A stretch of 64,000 bases of DNA from Paenochrobactrum glaciei (GCF_039522165.1 NZ_BAAADE010000003.1:248001-312000); one strand, 5' to 3'. Positions 33,145-42,527 are shown, counted from the first letter of the stretch. Notes: a model not told the origin generated them from the sequence alone. Program-made: numbers and translations.

Positions 33145-34875
33145 TCAGGCTGGGGCGGTTTCAGCTATATTTTGCGGGAAAAATTTATGCCTGTTACGCC
33201 ATGCAACATGGATGCAAAGACAAGCCAATGCGCCAAGCGACAGATAGGCGGTAAACAGAAATGAGTCATTATAAGCCAGCGTATAGGCTTGTTGCTGCAC
33301 TTGTTTTGCAAGCAGCGACGCACCTTGCAATGATTGCTGGCTTGGGTCGGTAAGCAGTTTGCCATAGCTGCCGCTTAATTGTTTCAGGCGGGTTGCGACC
33401 AATGGGTCGGTTGATGACAGCTGCGAAACCAGCCGGAAAGAATGAAACTGTTCGCGCCATTGCACGAATGTGCCGTAAAGCGCACTGCCGAAATAACTGC
33501 CGACTTTTTGTGCCGCCAGAAACACGACGATGAAGGACAGAATATAGCTTGGGCCGCGTTTCATAGCGGCAGCCATGCCGATCATCAAAGCAGGGGGCAG
33601 GAAAATGCCACCAGCAAAACTGACAATAAACTGGCTCAGATACATCTGCTCCGGACGGGTCAGAGATGTTGAAAGGCTGTCCATATAGCTGCCAAGTGCC
33701 ATCAGCATGAAAGCAATGGCATGGATGGTGGATTCACGCCCCGGCCGCATGAATTTGATGCAAACAAGGGCGGCTGCAACAGCGCCGGCAATGATCGAGA
33801 GATAAACGCCGGTCAGCTGTTCATTTTGCATGCCATTAATGCGTAAGAAATTGATTGCGCCACTCGTCTGCTCAGACAAAATCAGGCGTGAAACCATCAA
33901 TGTGCCGGTGAAATGGATAATTTCCTTCGAGGCAAGCCAGCGAATGTCAACCAGATGATTGGTGCGGTTCAGCTCGATCATGGCAAAAATAGCGCCTGAC
34001 GCGATGCCTATAATGATCAACCAAGCAATCCAGTCCACTTCCGTCCACCAATAAAGACGGCCGACAGTGAAGGCGACAGCAAAGCAACCCATGGAGATGG
34101 CCAGAAAAATATAGCTGACAATATCAAGAAAGCTGATGACCTTGGCGCGCGGCGGTGAAGCCAGAGGCAACATATAGACAAGGCCGAGACAGATCATGGC
34201 GAAGCCAAGCTCGACCAGATAGATAGAATATTGCTGGCCGATATCGAGAAGATAAGGCGAGATGAGCCCTGTGAGCGGCATCGGAACGACCAAAGCGGTG
34301 AGCGCTGTGCAAAGGCCGATGGTCATCTTTTTTGCAGGCGGCAGACATTCCAGGGTATAGAGAAAACCAAGTGAGGTCATCGGCGCTGCGGCAAGCCCTG
34401 CCACAAAGCGCAAAGCAAGCGCACTCTCATAAGATTCAACCCAGAAATGCGCAAGACAAACAAGAGCATAGACGACAATTGCCACTTCGGCAAAATTACG
34501 CAAACCATATTGGGCGCGAATTTTGAACAACATCAATGTGAGGCTGGCATTGGGAAAAAGATAAGCCGCTTGCAGCCATGTGGCTTCGGTTTGAGTAAGC
34601 CCCATCGGTCCGGCAATTTGTTGCAGGTTGATGGTGATGAAGCTCATGCCGAAGCCTTGTGTCAGTGCAAGCAAAACACCGGCAAGCATATAAAACAGCG
34701 TGATATGCGTTGGCTTTGGCACAAATGGCGGCGGTGAAGCGGGCGCAGGTTCTGGTGACGGAGCTGGCTCCGAAGGCGCAGCCATATCCGTCACATCAGA
34801 TTGTTCAGCAATGGGCTGTTCACTCTGTTTTGTAAGCGCTTCCTCTGCTTTGGCTGTTGCTTCAAGCGGAGGCAT
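33145..34875 (-). CDS. MFS multidrug pump (EmrB-like, DHA2)
   Basis: About 576 residues from ATG 34875, which overlaps the end of the MarR gene by 14 bases and has GGAA upstream. A cytoplasmic N-terminal tail of ~50 residues is unusually rich in Pro, Ala and Glu (APSEPAPSPEPAPASPPP). About 14 helices follow. Loops include QYGLRNFAEVAIVVYALV and LASKEIIHFTGTLMVSRL. With the adaptor gene downstream and a MarR regulator upstream it matches the emrRAB layout. It should export drugs or toxic metabolites through a tripartite pump. Confidence 0.88.
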   Translation of the reverse strand: MPPLEATAKAEEALTKQSEQPIAEQSDVTDMAAPSEPAPSPEPAPASPPPFVPKPTHITLFYMLAGVLLALTQGFGMSFITINLQQIAGPMGLTQTEATWLQAAYLFPNASLTLMLFKIRAQYGLRNFAEVAIVVYALVCLAHFWVESYESALALRFVAGLAAAPMTSLGFLYTLECLPPAKKMTIGLCTALTALVVPMPLTGLISPYLLDIGQQYSIYLVELGFAMICLGLVYMLPLASPPRAKVISFLDIVSYIFLAISMGCFAVAFTVGRLYWWTEVDWIAWLIIIGIASGAIFAMIELNRTNHLVDIRWLASKEIIHFTGTLMVSRLILSEQTSGAINFLRINGMQNEQLTGVYLSIIAGAVAAALVCIKFMRPGRESTIHAIAFMLMALGSYMDSLSTSLTRPEQMYLSQFIVSFAGGIFLPPALMIGMAAAMKRGPSYILSFIVVFLAAQKVGSYFGSALYGTFVQWREQFHSFRLVSQLSSTDPLVATRLKQLSGSYGKLLTDPSQQSLQGASLLAKQVQQQAYTLAYNDSFLFTAYLSLGALACLCIHVAWRNRHKFFPQNIAETAPA

Positions 34876-35317
34876 CGTTTTTTTCCATATCATCAATATT
34901 TGCTGAGATGCGGTCGAAAACCTCAATACATGCCATCAGCTCTTCAGCTTTGATGTTTTGAAACATTTGCTTGCGCATGGTTTCGCCGATGGAACGGACA
35001 AGTTCAGCCTGCTCAACACCATGCGGCGTTAAAACCAGTAATTTGGCACGGCGATCATTCGGATCAGGATGGCGCTCAATCACCCCGTTTTCTTCCAAAC
35101 GGTCAAGCAGCCGCACCATGGTTGCCTGTTCCAGCTCCAGCTCAAAAGCCAGCTCGCTTTGCTTCATATAGGGTTTTCTGATCAAGCGCAGCAAAGTGCG
35201 CGCGCGCGGATAGGTCAGCCCGTGTTCGGTGACTTTCTTATTAAAAATGGTGCGAATTTTGCGGCTCACTTTGGTGAGCTCTTCGAGAAACTCGGAACTG
35301 ATCACGGGAATATCCAT
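34862..35317 (-). CDS. MarR-family repressor (EmrR/SlyA-like)
   Basis: A 151-residue winged-helix protein: LTYPRARTLLRLIRKPYMKQSELAFELELEQATMVRLLDRLEENGVIERHPDPNDRRAKLLVLT at about residues 34-97, with the DRR wing typical of MarR. First gene of the MarR-MFS-HlyD-NUDIX operon. A TTAG-N4-CTAA dyad lies 14 bases before its ATG, suggesting autorepression relieved by drugs exported by the pump. Confidence 0.9.
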   Translation of the reverse strand: MDIPVISSEFLEELTKVSRKIRTIFNKKVTEHGLTYPRARTLLRLIRKPYMKQSELAFELELEQATMVRLLDRLEENGVIERHPDPNDRRAKLLVLTPHGVEQAELVRSIGETMRKQMFQNIKAEELMACIEVFDRISANIDDMEKNDASA

Positions 35318-35330
35318 TGGGGGCTATATA

Positions 35331-35342
35331 TTAGTGTGCTAA
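35331..35342. promoter_or_regulatory. Probable MarR operator of the emr-like operon
   Basis: TTAG (35331-35334) and CTAA (35339-35342) flank TGTG, within AT-rich sequence just upstream of the MarR start at 35317, a position where a repressor would block the operon promoter. Confidence 0.5.
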
Positions 35343-35406
35343 GTAATTATGAGAAATAAATAACATGCGGTTTTGCGAGTTTCAATGTGGGAACAACAGA
35401 AAAAAA

Positions 35407-35433
35407 CGTGAAAAAGTGGAAACCTCTTTCACG
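35407..35433 (-). terminator. Terminator of the blcR-like gene
   Basis: On the minus strand CGTGAAAGAG (35433-35424) pairs, with one mismatch, with CTTTTTCACG (35416-35407) and is followed by TTTTTT. It would end leftward transcription from the IclR gene about 100 bases upstream. Confidence 0.7.
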
Positions 35434-35533
35434 CTTTTGTGTTCAGATAAATAAAATAGACTTTGAATATCAGCTGGTTCAGCGTGATCTAGGTATTTTG
35501 ATCAGGTCTGATAGCAGGCAGGAAAAAGGACTT

Positions 35534-36340
35534 TTAGCGGCTATAGCCCATTTGTTGTGAAAGTTCAGCCGCTGCTTTTTGCATAGTGCACCCTAGTTTT
35601 TCTACCGTTTCTGCTGTCGCTTCGCTCTTCATCAGGCTGATGGCGATACCGGCATTGGCCTGTCCGGTATGGTCACGGATCGCAGCACCAATGCAAATCA
35701 TACCCTCACGGATTTGACCATCATCAATGGAATAACCGCGCTTGCGAGTATCGGCCAGTTCTTGTTGCAACAGGCTGATTGTTTTGACGCTTTTGGCGCT
35801 TAATGCTGGCGGCAGGCCATGACTGAACATGTCGCTTAAAACATCATCCGGCAGTTCGGATAAAAGCATTTTTCCGGTTGCAGTATAGGGGGCGGGCAAG
35901 CGCATGCCGATACGGAAAGAGTGTCCGAGCGGCTGATCAGAATTCCGGCAACCGATATAAACCACCTCATCATGATCGCGGATGGTTAAAGTGACGGTAT
36001 AGGGGGCGAGTTCGAGATCTGCGGCAAAATAATTTCGAAAGATCGAGACAATATCCATCTGACCTAAAAAACTGTTTGCCCAGCGCATCGGATGGGCGCC
36101 GGTGGTAAAACGGCCATCATCATTTTTAACCAGCAGATTAAGCTCGGTCATAACGCTTAAAAGCCCGTGGACGGTGCTTTTTGGCAGGCTTGCCTGACGG
36201 GTGATGTCGGCTGCATTCAAGGTGCCGCCAGCACCGGAAACCATGTCGAGAATGGCAACTGCACGCCTCAGAGCGGGCACGGAATCTGTCTGCTTTGGTG
36301 CGGTGGTTGCCATTGTGGGTGCAGATCCGGCGCTTGACAC
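35534..36340 (-). CDS. blcR: IclR-family regulator of the blc operon
   Basis: A 268-residue protein from GTG 36340 (GGAG nine bases upstream); ATG 36313 is an alternative. N-terminal winged helix (about residues 20-85, SGAGGTLNAADITRQASLPKSTVHGLLSVM) and C-terminal IclR effector domain (APYTATGKMLLSELPDDVL; RKRGYSIDDGQIREGMICIGAAIRDHTG). It is divergent from succinate semialdehyde dehydrogenase, alcohol dehydrogenase and lactonase genes in the order of Agrobacterium blcABC (attKLM), whose repressor BlcR/AttJ is of this family and responds to succinate semialdehyde. Symbol assigned by this synteny. Confidence 0.85.
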   Translation of the reverse strand: MSSAGSAPTMATTAPKQTDSVPALRRAVAILDMVSGAGGTLNAADITRQASLPKSTVHGLLSVMTELNLLVKNDDGRFTTGAHPMRWANSFLGQMDIVSIFRNYFAADLELAPYTVTLTIRDHDEVVYIGCRNSDQPLGHSFRIGMRLPAPYTATGKMLLSELPDDVLSDMFSHGLPPALSAKSVKTISLLQQELADTRKRGYSIDDGQIREGMICIGAAIRDHTGQANAGIAISLMKSEATAETVEKLGCTMQKAAAELSQQMGYSR

Positions 36341-36363
36341 GTTCTTTTACTCCTGCCAGTTTA

Positions 36364-36398
36364 GTTCAGGTAATTGATTCAGGTTCAACTAATTGAAC
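36364..36398. promoter_or_regulatory. Tandem BlcR-type operator
   Basis: Two adjacent, near-identical dyads: GTTCA-GGTAAT-TGATTC (36364-36380) and GTTCA-ACTAAT-TGAAC (36383-36398), centres about 19 bases apart. They lie between the divergent regulator start and blcA. Two side-by-side dimer sites agree with what is known of BlcR, which binds DNA as a tetramer. Confidence 0.65.
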
Positions 36399-36418
36399 TT
36401 TTACAGCCGGAGGAGAGA

Positions 36419-37870
36419 ATGGTCAACCTAAAAAATCCGGATCTGCTGCGCGACCGTTGTTTTATTGATGGTCAGTGGTTAGCAGGCACGAAAAAACCGA
36501 TTGATGTTACAAATCCTGCCAACGGCAAGCTTGTGGGCAAAGTGCCGTCCATGCAGGCGAAGGACGTTGAAACTGCAATTGTCGCCGCTGAAAAAGCGTT
36601 TGCTTCATGGCGCGCAATGGCTGCAAAAGACAGAACTGCAATTTTGCGCCGCTGGTTTGATTTGATGGTTGCCAATGCCGATGATCTGGCTGCAATCATG
36701 ACAGCAGAACAAGGCAAGCCACTGCCGGAAGCAAAAGGCGAAGTGATTTATGCAGCTTCTTTTGTTGAGTGGTTTGCTGAGGAAGCCAAGCGCATTTATG
36801 GCGATACAATTCCTGCACCAACGACCGATAAACGCATTATTGTTTTAAAACAGTCTATTGGTGTTTGTGCAGCTATTACACCGTGGAATTTTCCTGCGGC
36901 GATGATTACGCGTAAAGCCGCGCCTGCCTTAGCTGCGGGTTGCACCATGATTGTTAAACCAGCCGAGCAGACCCCGCTAACCGCTTTGGCGCTGGGTGTG
37001 TTGGCCGAGCAGGCTGGTATTCCGGCCGGGGTTATACAGTTTATCACCGGTGATGCACGGGAAATCGGCGGTGTGTTGACAGCCAGCGACGCGGTGAGAA
37101 AACTTTCCTTTACCGGTTCCACTGAAGTTGGGCGCATTTTGATGGCGCAATCAGCTCCTACGATTAAAAAACTGTCGCTTGAGCTTGGTGGCAATGCACC
37201 GTTTATCGTTTTTGATGATGCGGATATTGATGCAGCCGTTGAAGGGGCTATTGCCTCGAAATATCGCAATGCCGGACAAACCTGTGTTTGTTCCAACCGC
37301 CTTTATGTGCAGGCGGGTATTTACGACGCATTCGCCAAAAAGCTGGCTGAAAAAGTAGCGGCTTTGCCTGTAGGTGAGGGCACTAAAACTGGCGTTCTGA
37401 TCGGCCCGCTGATTGATGATGATGCCATTGCCAAGGTGGAAAGCCACATTGAAAATGCCGTTGCTAAAGGGGCTCAAGTGCTGGCGGGCGGTAAGCGTCA
37501 TGCGCTTGGCGGCACCTTCTTTGAGCCGACTGTGTTGACTGGCGCTACACAGGCCATGGCAGTTGCGCGTGAAGAAACTTTTGGACCCGTGGCACCTCTT
37601 TTCCGTTTTGAAAGCGAAGAGGAAGTGATCGCGATGGCCAATGATACCGAGTTTGGCCTTGCGGCTTATTTCTATACCGAAAATGTCAGCCGGATGTGGC
37701 GCGTCATGGAAGCGCTCGAATACGGCATGGTTGGCCATAATACCGGTTTGATCTCCAATGAGGTGGCGCCGTTTGGCGGGGTGAAACAATCCGGCCTTGG
37801 TCGTGAAGGCTCGCATTACGGCATCGATGAATATCTCGAAATTAAATATTTTTGTTCGGCAGTCGCTTGA
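36419..37870 (+). CDS. blcA: NAD(P)-dependent succinate semialdehyde dehydrogenase
   Basis: A 483-residue aldehyde dehydrogenase from ATG 36419, preceded by GGAGGAGAGA. Catalytic Glu is in LELGGNAPFIVFDD (about residue 250) and the nucleophile Cys in NAGQTCVCSNR (about residue 285), where a second Cys two residues on is typical of SSADH. It oxidises succinate semialdehyde to succinate, the final step of gamma-butyrolactone breakdown. First gene of the blcABC operon; blcB follows after 26 bases. Confidence 0.92.
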   Translation: MVNLKNPDLLRDRCFIDGQWLAGTKKPIDVTNPANGKLVGKVPSMQAKDVETAIVAAEKAFASWRAMAAKDRTAILRRWFDLMVANADDLAAIMTAEQGKPLPEAKGEVIYAASFVEWFAEEAKRIYGDTIPAPTTDKRIIVLKQSIGVCAAITPWNFPAAMITRKAAPALAAGCTMIVKPAEQTPLTALALGVLAEQAGIPAGVIQFITGDAREIGGVLTASDAVRKLSFTGSTEVGRILMAQSAPTIKKLSLELGGNAPFIVFDDADIDAAVEGAIASKYRNAGQTCVCSNRLYVQAGIYDAFAKKLAEKVAALPVGEGTKTGVLIGPLIDDDAIAKVESHIENAVAKGAQVLAGGKRHALGGTFFEPTVLTGATQAMAVAREETFGPVAPLFRFESEEEVIAMANDTEFGLAAYFYTENVSRMWRVMEALEYGMVGHNTGLISNEVAPFGGVKQSGLGREGSHYGIDEYLEIKYFCSAVA

Positions 37871-37896
37871 GCGGCCGGCAATGACGGAGGAATAAA

Positions 37897-39057
37897 ATGA
37901 CAATTAATCCATTTGAGTTCCGCACAGTTCCGGCGATGGAAGTAAACTGGGGCGCTGCCAAGCGCTTGGGCGAGGTTGTCGCTGCCCGCTTTACCAAGCG
38001 TAATGCCGTGCTGGTGACAGATGCAGGTTTGGTGAAAGCCGGTTTGATTGCGCCGATTGCCAAAAACCTTGAAGCATCCGGTTTTAATCTAGTGATTTTT
38101 GACAAGGTTGTGGCAGATCCGCCGGAGCATGTTCTTTATGAATGTGTGAACCAGGCGAAAGAGGCCAATGCCGATATTGTAATCGGTCTGGGTGGCGGCT
38201 CATCGCTGGATATCGCCAAGCTTGTGGCCGTGCTTTTGGCATCCGATCAGCCATTGGCGGATATGTACGGTATTGGCAAAGTGGAAGGTGACCGTCTGCC
38301 TTTGATTTTGGTGCCGACAACAGCCGGAACCGGTTCGGAAGTGACGAATATTTCTATTATCACCACCGGCGAAACCACCAAAATGGGTGTTGTTTCACCA
38401 CAGCTTTATGCTGATTATGTGTTGCTGGATGCTGAACTGACTGTTGGTTTGCCGCAATTGCACACGGCCGCAACCGGCATTGATGCTATGGTGCATGCGA
38501 TTGAAGCCTATACCGGCAAACACAAGAAAAACCCGATGTCAGATGCTTTGGCACGGGAAGCCCTGCGTTTGCTTGGTGCCAATCTGATTACGGCTTGTAA
38601 AGAGCCGAGCAACCGCGCCGCACGCGAAGCCATGCTGCTGGGCGCAACACTTGCAGGGCAGGCTTTTTCCAATTCACCTGTCGCAGCCGTTCATGCCTTG
38701 GCCTATCCGCTTGGCGGGCATTATCACGTGCCGCACGGTCTTTCCAATGCGCTGATGCTGGGGCCTGTTTTGCGCTACAACGCAAAAGCTGCGGCACCGC
38801 TTTATGCGGAACTTGCCGATGTGCTGGGCGTCAAGGGTGAAGGCGATGCGGTTGCACGCTCGCAAGCCTTTGTCGAACATATGCAAAAGCTGATGGATGA
38901 AAGCGGTGCGCCGCGCCGCCTGCGTGATGTTGGCGTCACCGATAACAGCCTTGCCATGCTGGCAAGCGATGCAATGAAACAAACGCGTTTGCTCATCAAT
39001 AATCCTGTTGAGGTTAATGAAGAGGATGCCTTGGCTCTCTATAGGGAAGCTTTTTGA
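37897..39057 (+). CDS. blcB: Iron-containing alcohol dehydrogenase (4-hydroxybutyrate dehydrogenase)
   Basis: A 386-residue group III alcohol dehydrogenase. NAD site GLGGGSSLDIAKLVAVL near residue 95; TTAGTGSEVTNISII near 140; iron ligands from Asp/His in TGIDAMVHAIEAYTG and HALAYPLGGHYHVPHGLSNAL (about residues 265-285). In the blc pathway it converts 4-hydroxybutyrate to succinate semialdehyde. It has a GGAGG ribosome-binding site and is flanked by blcA and blcC. Confidence 0.92.
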   Translation: MTINPFEFRTVPAMEVNWGAAKRLGEVVAARFTKRNAVLVTDAGLVKAGLIAPIAKNLEASGFNLVIFDKVVADPPEHVLYECVNQAKEANADIVIGLGGGSSLDIAKLVAVLLASDQPLADMYGIGKVEGDRLPLILVPTTAGTGSEVTNISIITTGETTKMGVVSPQLYADYVLLDAELTVGLPQLHTAATGIDAMVHAIEAYTGKHKKNPMSDALAREALRLLGANLITACKEPSNRAAREAMLLGATLAGQAFSNSPVAAVHALAYPLGGHYHVPHGLSNALMLGPVLRYNAKAAAPLYAELADVLGVKGEGDAVARSQAFVEHMQKLMDESGAPRRLRDVGVTDNSLAMLASDAMKQTRLLINNPVEVNEEDALALYREAF

Positions 39058-39102
39058 GCGGATTTTAAAGTTAACTGAACGTCTTGTTACGGAGGACATA
39101 TC

Positions 39103-39894
39103 ATGACGGATATCAGACTTTATATGCTTCAGTCCGGCACGCTGAAATGCAAAGTGCATAATATTAAAATGAACGAAGGCAATGGCGCGGATTATGAAAT
39201 TCCGGTGCCTTTCTATCTGATTACCCATCCCGATGGTCATACTATCATTGATGGTGGCAATGCTGTGGAAGTGGCAACCGATCCGCGCGGTCATTGGGGC
39301 GGTATTTGCGATGTTTACTGGCCGGTGCTTGATCCGAAAATGGGTTGTGTCGATCAGGTTAAAGCGCTGGGCATTGATCCGGCCGATGTGAAATATTGCC
39401 TGCAATCCCATCTGCATCTTGATCATACCGGTGCCGTTGGTCGTTTCCCGAATGCCACCCATATCGTGCAGCGTGCGGAATATGAATATGCTTTCACGCC
39501 GGATTGGTATGCCAAGGGCGGCTATATTCGCAAAGACTTCGACCGTGAAGGTTTGAAATGGGAATTCCTCAACGGCGTTCATGATGACTTTTATGATGTC
39601 TATGGTGATGGCACATTGACCACCATTTTCACACCGGGTCATGCGCCGGGGCACCAGTCTTTCCTCGTGCGTCTGCCAAACAGCAAGCCGATTATTCTGG
39701 CGGTTGATGCGGCTTATACGACGGATCATTGGGAAGAGCGCTCGCTGCCGGGCTTCTTATCCTCAACAGTGGATTCCGTTCGCTCGGTGCAAAAATTGCG
39801 CACAGTTGCAGAAAAAACCGGTGCAATGGTTGTGACCGGTCATGATCCGGATGCGTGGGGCTCATTCAAAAAAGCACCTGATTTCTACGCGTAA
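39103..39894 (+). CDS. blcC: gamma-Butyrolactone / N-acylhomoserine lactone lactonase
   Basis: A 263-residue metallo-beta-lactamase-fold enzyme. The dinuclear zinc motif SHLHLDHTGA places His103, His105, Asp107 and His108; further ligands are in HAPGHQSFLV and AVDAAYTTDHW. It matches AttM/BlcC of Agrobacterium, which opens gamma-butyrolactone to 4-hydroxybutyrate and also inactivates AHL quorum-sensing signals. Last gene of the operon, with GGAGG before the ATG and a terminator after it. Whether AHLs or butyrolactone is the natural substrate cannot be told from the sequence. Confidence 0.92.
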   Translation: MTDIRLYMLQSGTLKCKVHNIKMNEGNGADYEIPVPFYLITHPDGHTIIDGGNAVEVATDPRGHWGGICDVYWPVLDPKMGCVDQVKALGIDPADVKYCLQSHLHLDHTGAVGRFPNATHIVQRAEYEYAFTPDWYAKGGYIRKDFDREGLKWEFLNGVHDDFYDVYGDGTLTTIFTPGHAPGHQSFLVRLPNSKPIILAVDAAYTTDHWEERSLPGFLSSTVDSVRSVQKLRTVAEKTGAMVVTGHDPDAWGSFKKAPDFYA

Positions 39895-39914
39895 TTTGAA
39901 CGTCTGATCAGTAT

Positions 39915-39942
39915 AAAAGGAGAGGTGAAAACCTCTCCTTTT
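39915..39942 (+). terminator. Terminator of the blc operon
   Basis: AAAAGGAGAGGT (39915-39926) pairs with ACCTCTCCTTTT (39931-39942) over GAAA and runs into TTTTG. Confidence 0.88.
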
Positions 39943-40030
39943 TTGTTATTTATTTTAGGAAATTCTTATATTTGGTAATATTAACAACAGGATAGATGAA
40001 TTGAACTAAAGTTGTAAAATTGATTGACCG

Positions 40031-40040
40031 ACCGATCGGT
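40031..40040. promoter_or_regulatory. TetR-operator-like palindrome before the acylase gene
   Basis: ACCGATCGGT is a perfect 10-base palindrome, preceded by TTGACCG, about 67 bases before the acylase start. The GC-rich dyad in AT-rich surroundings looks like a TetR-family site. No TetR gene is present in the window, so the regulator would be encoded elsewhere. Confidence 0.35.
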
Positions 40041-40106
40041 TATGATTACAAATTTAAGAACGCTAAGGAGGATTAGCGCATAGTGTGAACATTGCAGGAG
40101 GATTTA

Positions 40107-42482
40107 ATGTTCCAGAAACGCGCTTCGGCGCTTGTCGTTCTATTGTTGTCGACAACAGCAGTGACGCTGACAAATGCTCCGTCATTTGCTGCCACGGAAG
40201 TGGAAATTATCCGTGACAACTGGGGCGTGCCTCATGTTTATGCTGATACAGCCTATGGCGTTTATGCCGGCTTTGGTTATTCGGTCGCAACCGACAGACT
40301 TTTCCAGATGGAAATGTCAAAACACACTTCATTAGGCACGGTTTCTGAAGTTTTAGGTTCTGAAAAACTGGGCTATGATATTGGCACCCGTGCTGATTTT
40401 GATCATGCTGACATCAAAGCGCAAATCGAAGCTTTGCCGAGCGAGCAGCGCGATATTTTGCGCGGTTATGCTGCTGGTTATAACAAGCGCGTAGCTGAGG
40501 TTTTAGCAGATCGCGAACATCTTTTGCCAAAAGAGTTTTCTGATCTGGGCATCGAGCCGACTGTTTGGAGCGATTTTGATGTCGCGATGATCTATGTCGT
40601 GACCATGGCCGGACGTTTCTCGCATTACTCATTGGAACTCGATAATGCGAAAGTTTTGGCAAAGCTTGAAAAAGAACACGGTAAGGAAAAAGCTAAAATC
40701 CTTTTTGACCAGATGTACTGGCTTGAAGACCCGCTAGCACCAACAACAATGCCGAAAGAGCAAGAGCCACAGAAAAAAGCAGACTTAAACAATTTGCTGG
40801 ATGGCACGCGTTTTAGTGCTTTGCTTGATAAGACTGTGCCGGGTGGTGATGAAGCCCGCCCGCGTGCATCCAATCTTTGGATTTTGGGGCCGAATAAAAC
40901 CACTGATGGCTCAACCATTTTGATGAATGGCCCGCAATTTGGTAATTTCAATCCGTCTTATGTCTACTCAATCGGCTTGCATGGCGGTGGTTTTGATCTG
41001 ACCGGCTCAACACCATTTGCGGTGCCTAATATTTTGTTTGGTACCAATGGCGAAATCGCTTGGGGGGCTACAGCTGGTCCTTTAGACGTCAATGACTATT
41101 ACCAGCTGAAACTTAACCCTGAAAATCCGAAGCAATATTGGAAGAACGGCGCATGGCAGGATATGCATGTGCGCTCTGAAAGCTTCAAGGTTAAAGGTCA
41201 GGCTGACGTTCAAACCGATGTCTATGAAAGCGATTACGGCGTTGTCAGTCAGATTGATCTGAAAAACAATACGGCTTATGCCTTTAATCGCAGCTGGAAG
41301 GGTAAGGAAATCCAAACCCTGATGGCTTGGACAAATTCTACCAAAGCACAAAATCATGATGAGTGGTTGAAGCAGGCGCAGGATGTCGCGACAACCATCA
41401 ATTGGTATTATAGCGATAAAAACGGCAATATCGGTTATGTTTCGCCGGGTTATCTGCCAGTACGACAGAAAAACCATGATGAGCGCGTACCGGCTTTAGG
41501 CGACGGAACAATGGACTGGATGGGTATCCGCCCGTTTGCCGATGTGCCAAAAACCTATAATCCGGCTCAAGGCTGGATTGCGAATTGGAACAACCGCTCT
41601 GCGGCTGGTTCGGTTGCTAATTTTGAAGCAACACCATGGGGTGCAGCTGATCGCGTTGATGAAATCATGGCGCTGATCACGCAAAAAGACAAGCTTACAC
41701 CGGAAGATGTCTGGGATATTAATGAAAAGATTGCATTCCTTGATATCAATGCCCGTGCGCTTTTGCCTTTCCTGCTCAAAGCTGGCGAAAAACTGCCAGC
41801 CGATGATGCGCGCTTGCCAGCAATCAACATCCTGAAAAACTGGGATTCCCAGATGATCAGAGATGAAAAAGGCCGTGCTAATTCTCCGGCAGTGGCTATT
41901 TTCCAAGGCTGGGTTAAGGTCATGGTGCAGGATGTTCTGACGGCGAAGAAAGCCGGCATTGATCCGACAACGGCTGTTAATCGCATTTCCCGTGCAACGC
42001 AGGTTCTTCGCAATGCCTTGCTGGGCGATGAAGCCGGCATCAAACAAGAGTTTGATTTCTTTGAAGGCGCAGACAAAAATGAGGTCATGTTGACAGCATT
42101 GACCAAAACGCTTGCAGCTTTGTCAAAGGAATATGGCAGTGATCAGCCTGAAGCATGGTTGATGCCGCTTGATCAGCATGTGTTTCAGACCAAAAATTAC
42201 CGTGGCATTTTGCAAACAACTGAAAATAACAAAATTGAAGTTGGTACCAATATGAACCGCGGTACACAAAGCGATCTCATCACCTTTAAAGATGGCGGTG
42301 TGAGTGTATGCATGGTGACCCCTCCGGGACAAAGCGGTTTTATCGATCCGGCAGGGCAAAAATCCAAACATTATGATGATCAGGTGAAGCTCTATGATGA
42401 TTTTGAATGTCGTCCGCAAGCTTTCACCCGCGCAGATGTTGAAAAGTCGGGTGTGGAAAGGATCAAGCTGACGGTCGAGTAA
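40107..42482 (+). CDS. Penicillin G acylase-family Ntn hydrolase, periplasmic
   Basis: A 791-residue precursor from ATG 40107 (GGAGG seven bases upstream) with signal peptide ALVVLLLSTTAVTLTNA and cleavage near SFA. The alpha chain starts EVEIIRDNWGVPHVYA; the beta chain should begin at nucleophile Ser255 in RASNLWILGPNK, after self-cleavage of a spacer. Beta-chain features match E. coli penicillin G acylase: MNGPQFG, GLHGGGFDLTGSTPFA, TINWYYSDKNGNIGYV, GWIANWNN and PGQSGF. Family members hydrolyse phenylacetylated amides, penicillin G, and in related branches AHL signals. Located directly after blcC, with its own upstream region. Confidence 0.92.
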   Translation: MFQKRASALVVLLLSTTAVTLTNAPSFAATEVEIIRDNWGVPHVYADTAYGVYAGFGYSVATDRLFQMEMSKHTSLGTVSEVLGSEKLGYDIGTRADFDHADIKAQIEALPSEQRDILRGYAAGYNKRVAEVLADREHLLPKEFSDLGIEPTVWSDFDVAMIYVVTMAGRFSHYSLELDNAKVLAKLEKEHGKEKAKILFDQMYWLEDPLAPTTMPKEQEPQKKADLNNLLDGTRFSALLDKTVPGGDEARPRASNLWILGPNKTTDGSTILMNGPQFGNFNPSYVYSIGLHGGGFDLTGSTPFAVPNILFGTNGEIAWGATAGPLDVNDYYQLKLNPENPKQYWKNGAWQDMHVRSESFKVKGQADVQTDVYESDYGVVSQIDLKNNTAYAFNRSWKGKEIQTLMAWTNSTKAQNHDEWLKQAQDVATTINWYYSDKNGNIGYVSPGYLPVRQKNHDERVPALGDGTMDWMGIRPFADVPKTYNPAQGWIANWNNRSAAGSVANFEATPWGAADRVDEIMALITQKDKLTPEDVWDINEKIAFLDINARALLPFLLKAGEKLPADDARLPAINILKNWDSQMIRDEKGRANSPAVAIFQGWVKVMVQDVLTAKKAGIDPTTAVNRISRATQVLRNALLGDEAGIKQEFDFFEGADKNEVMLTALTKTLAALSKEYGSDQPEAWLMPLDQHVFQTKNYRGILQTTENNKIEVGTNMNRGTQSDLITFKDGGVSVCMVTPPGQSGFIDPAGQKSKHYDDQVKLYDDFECRPQAFTRADVEKSGVERIKLTVE

Positions 42483-42499
42483 AATCTGCACAAAATTAT

Positions 42500-42527
42500 A
42501 ATACGGCCCTGTCTTCAGGGCCGTATT
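42500..42527 (+). terminator. Terminator of the acylase gene
   Basis: AATACGGCCCTG (42500-42511) pairs with CAGGGCCGTATT (42516-42527) over TCTT and runs into TTTTT. Confidence 0.9.
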
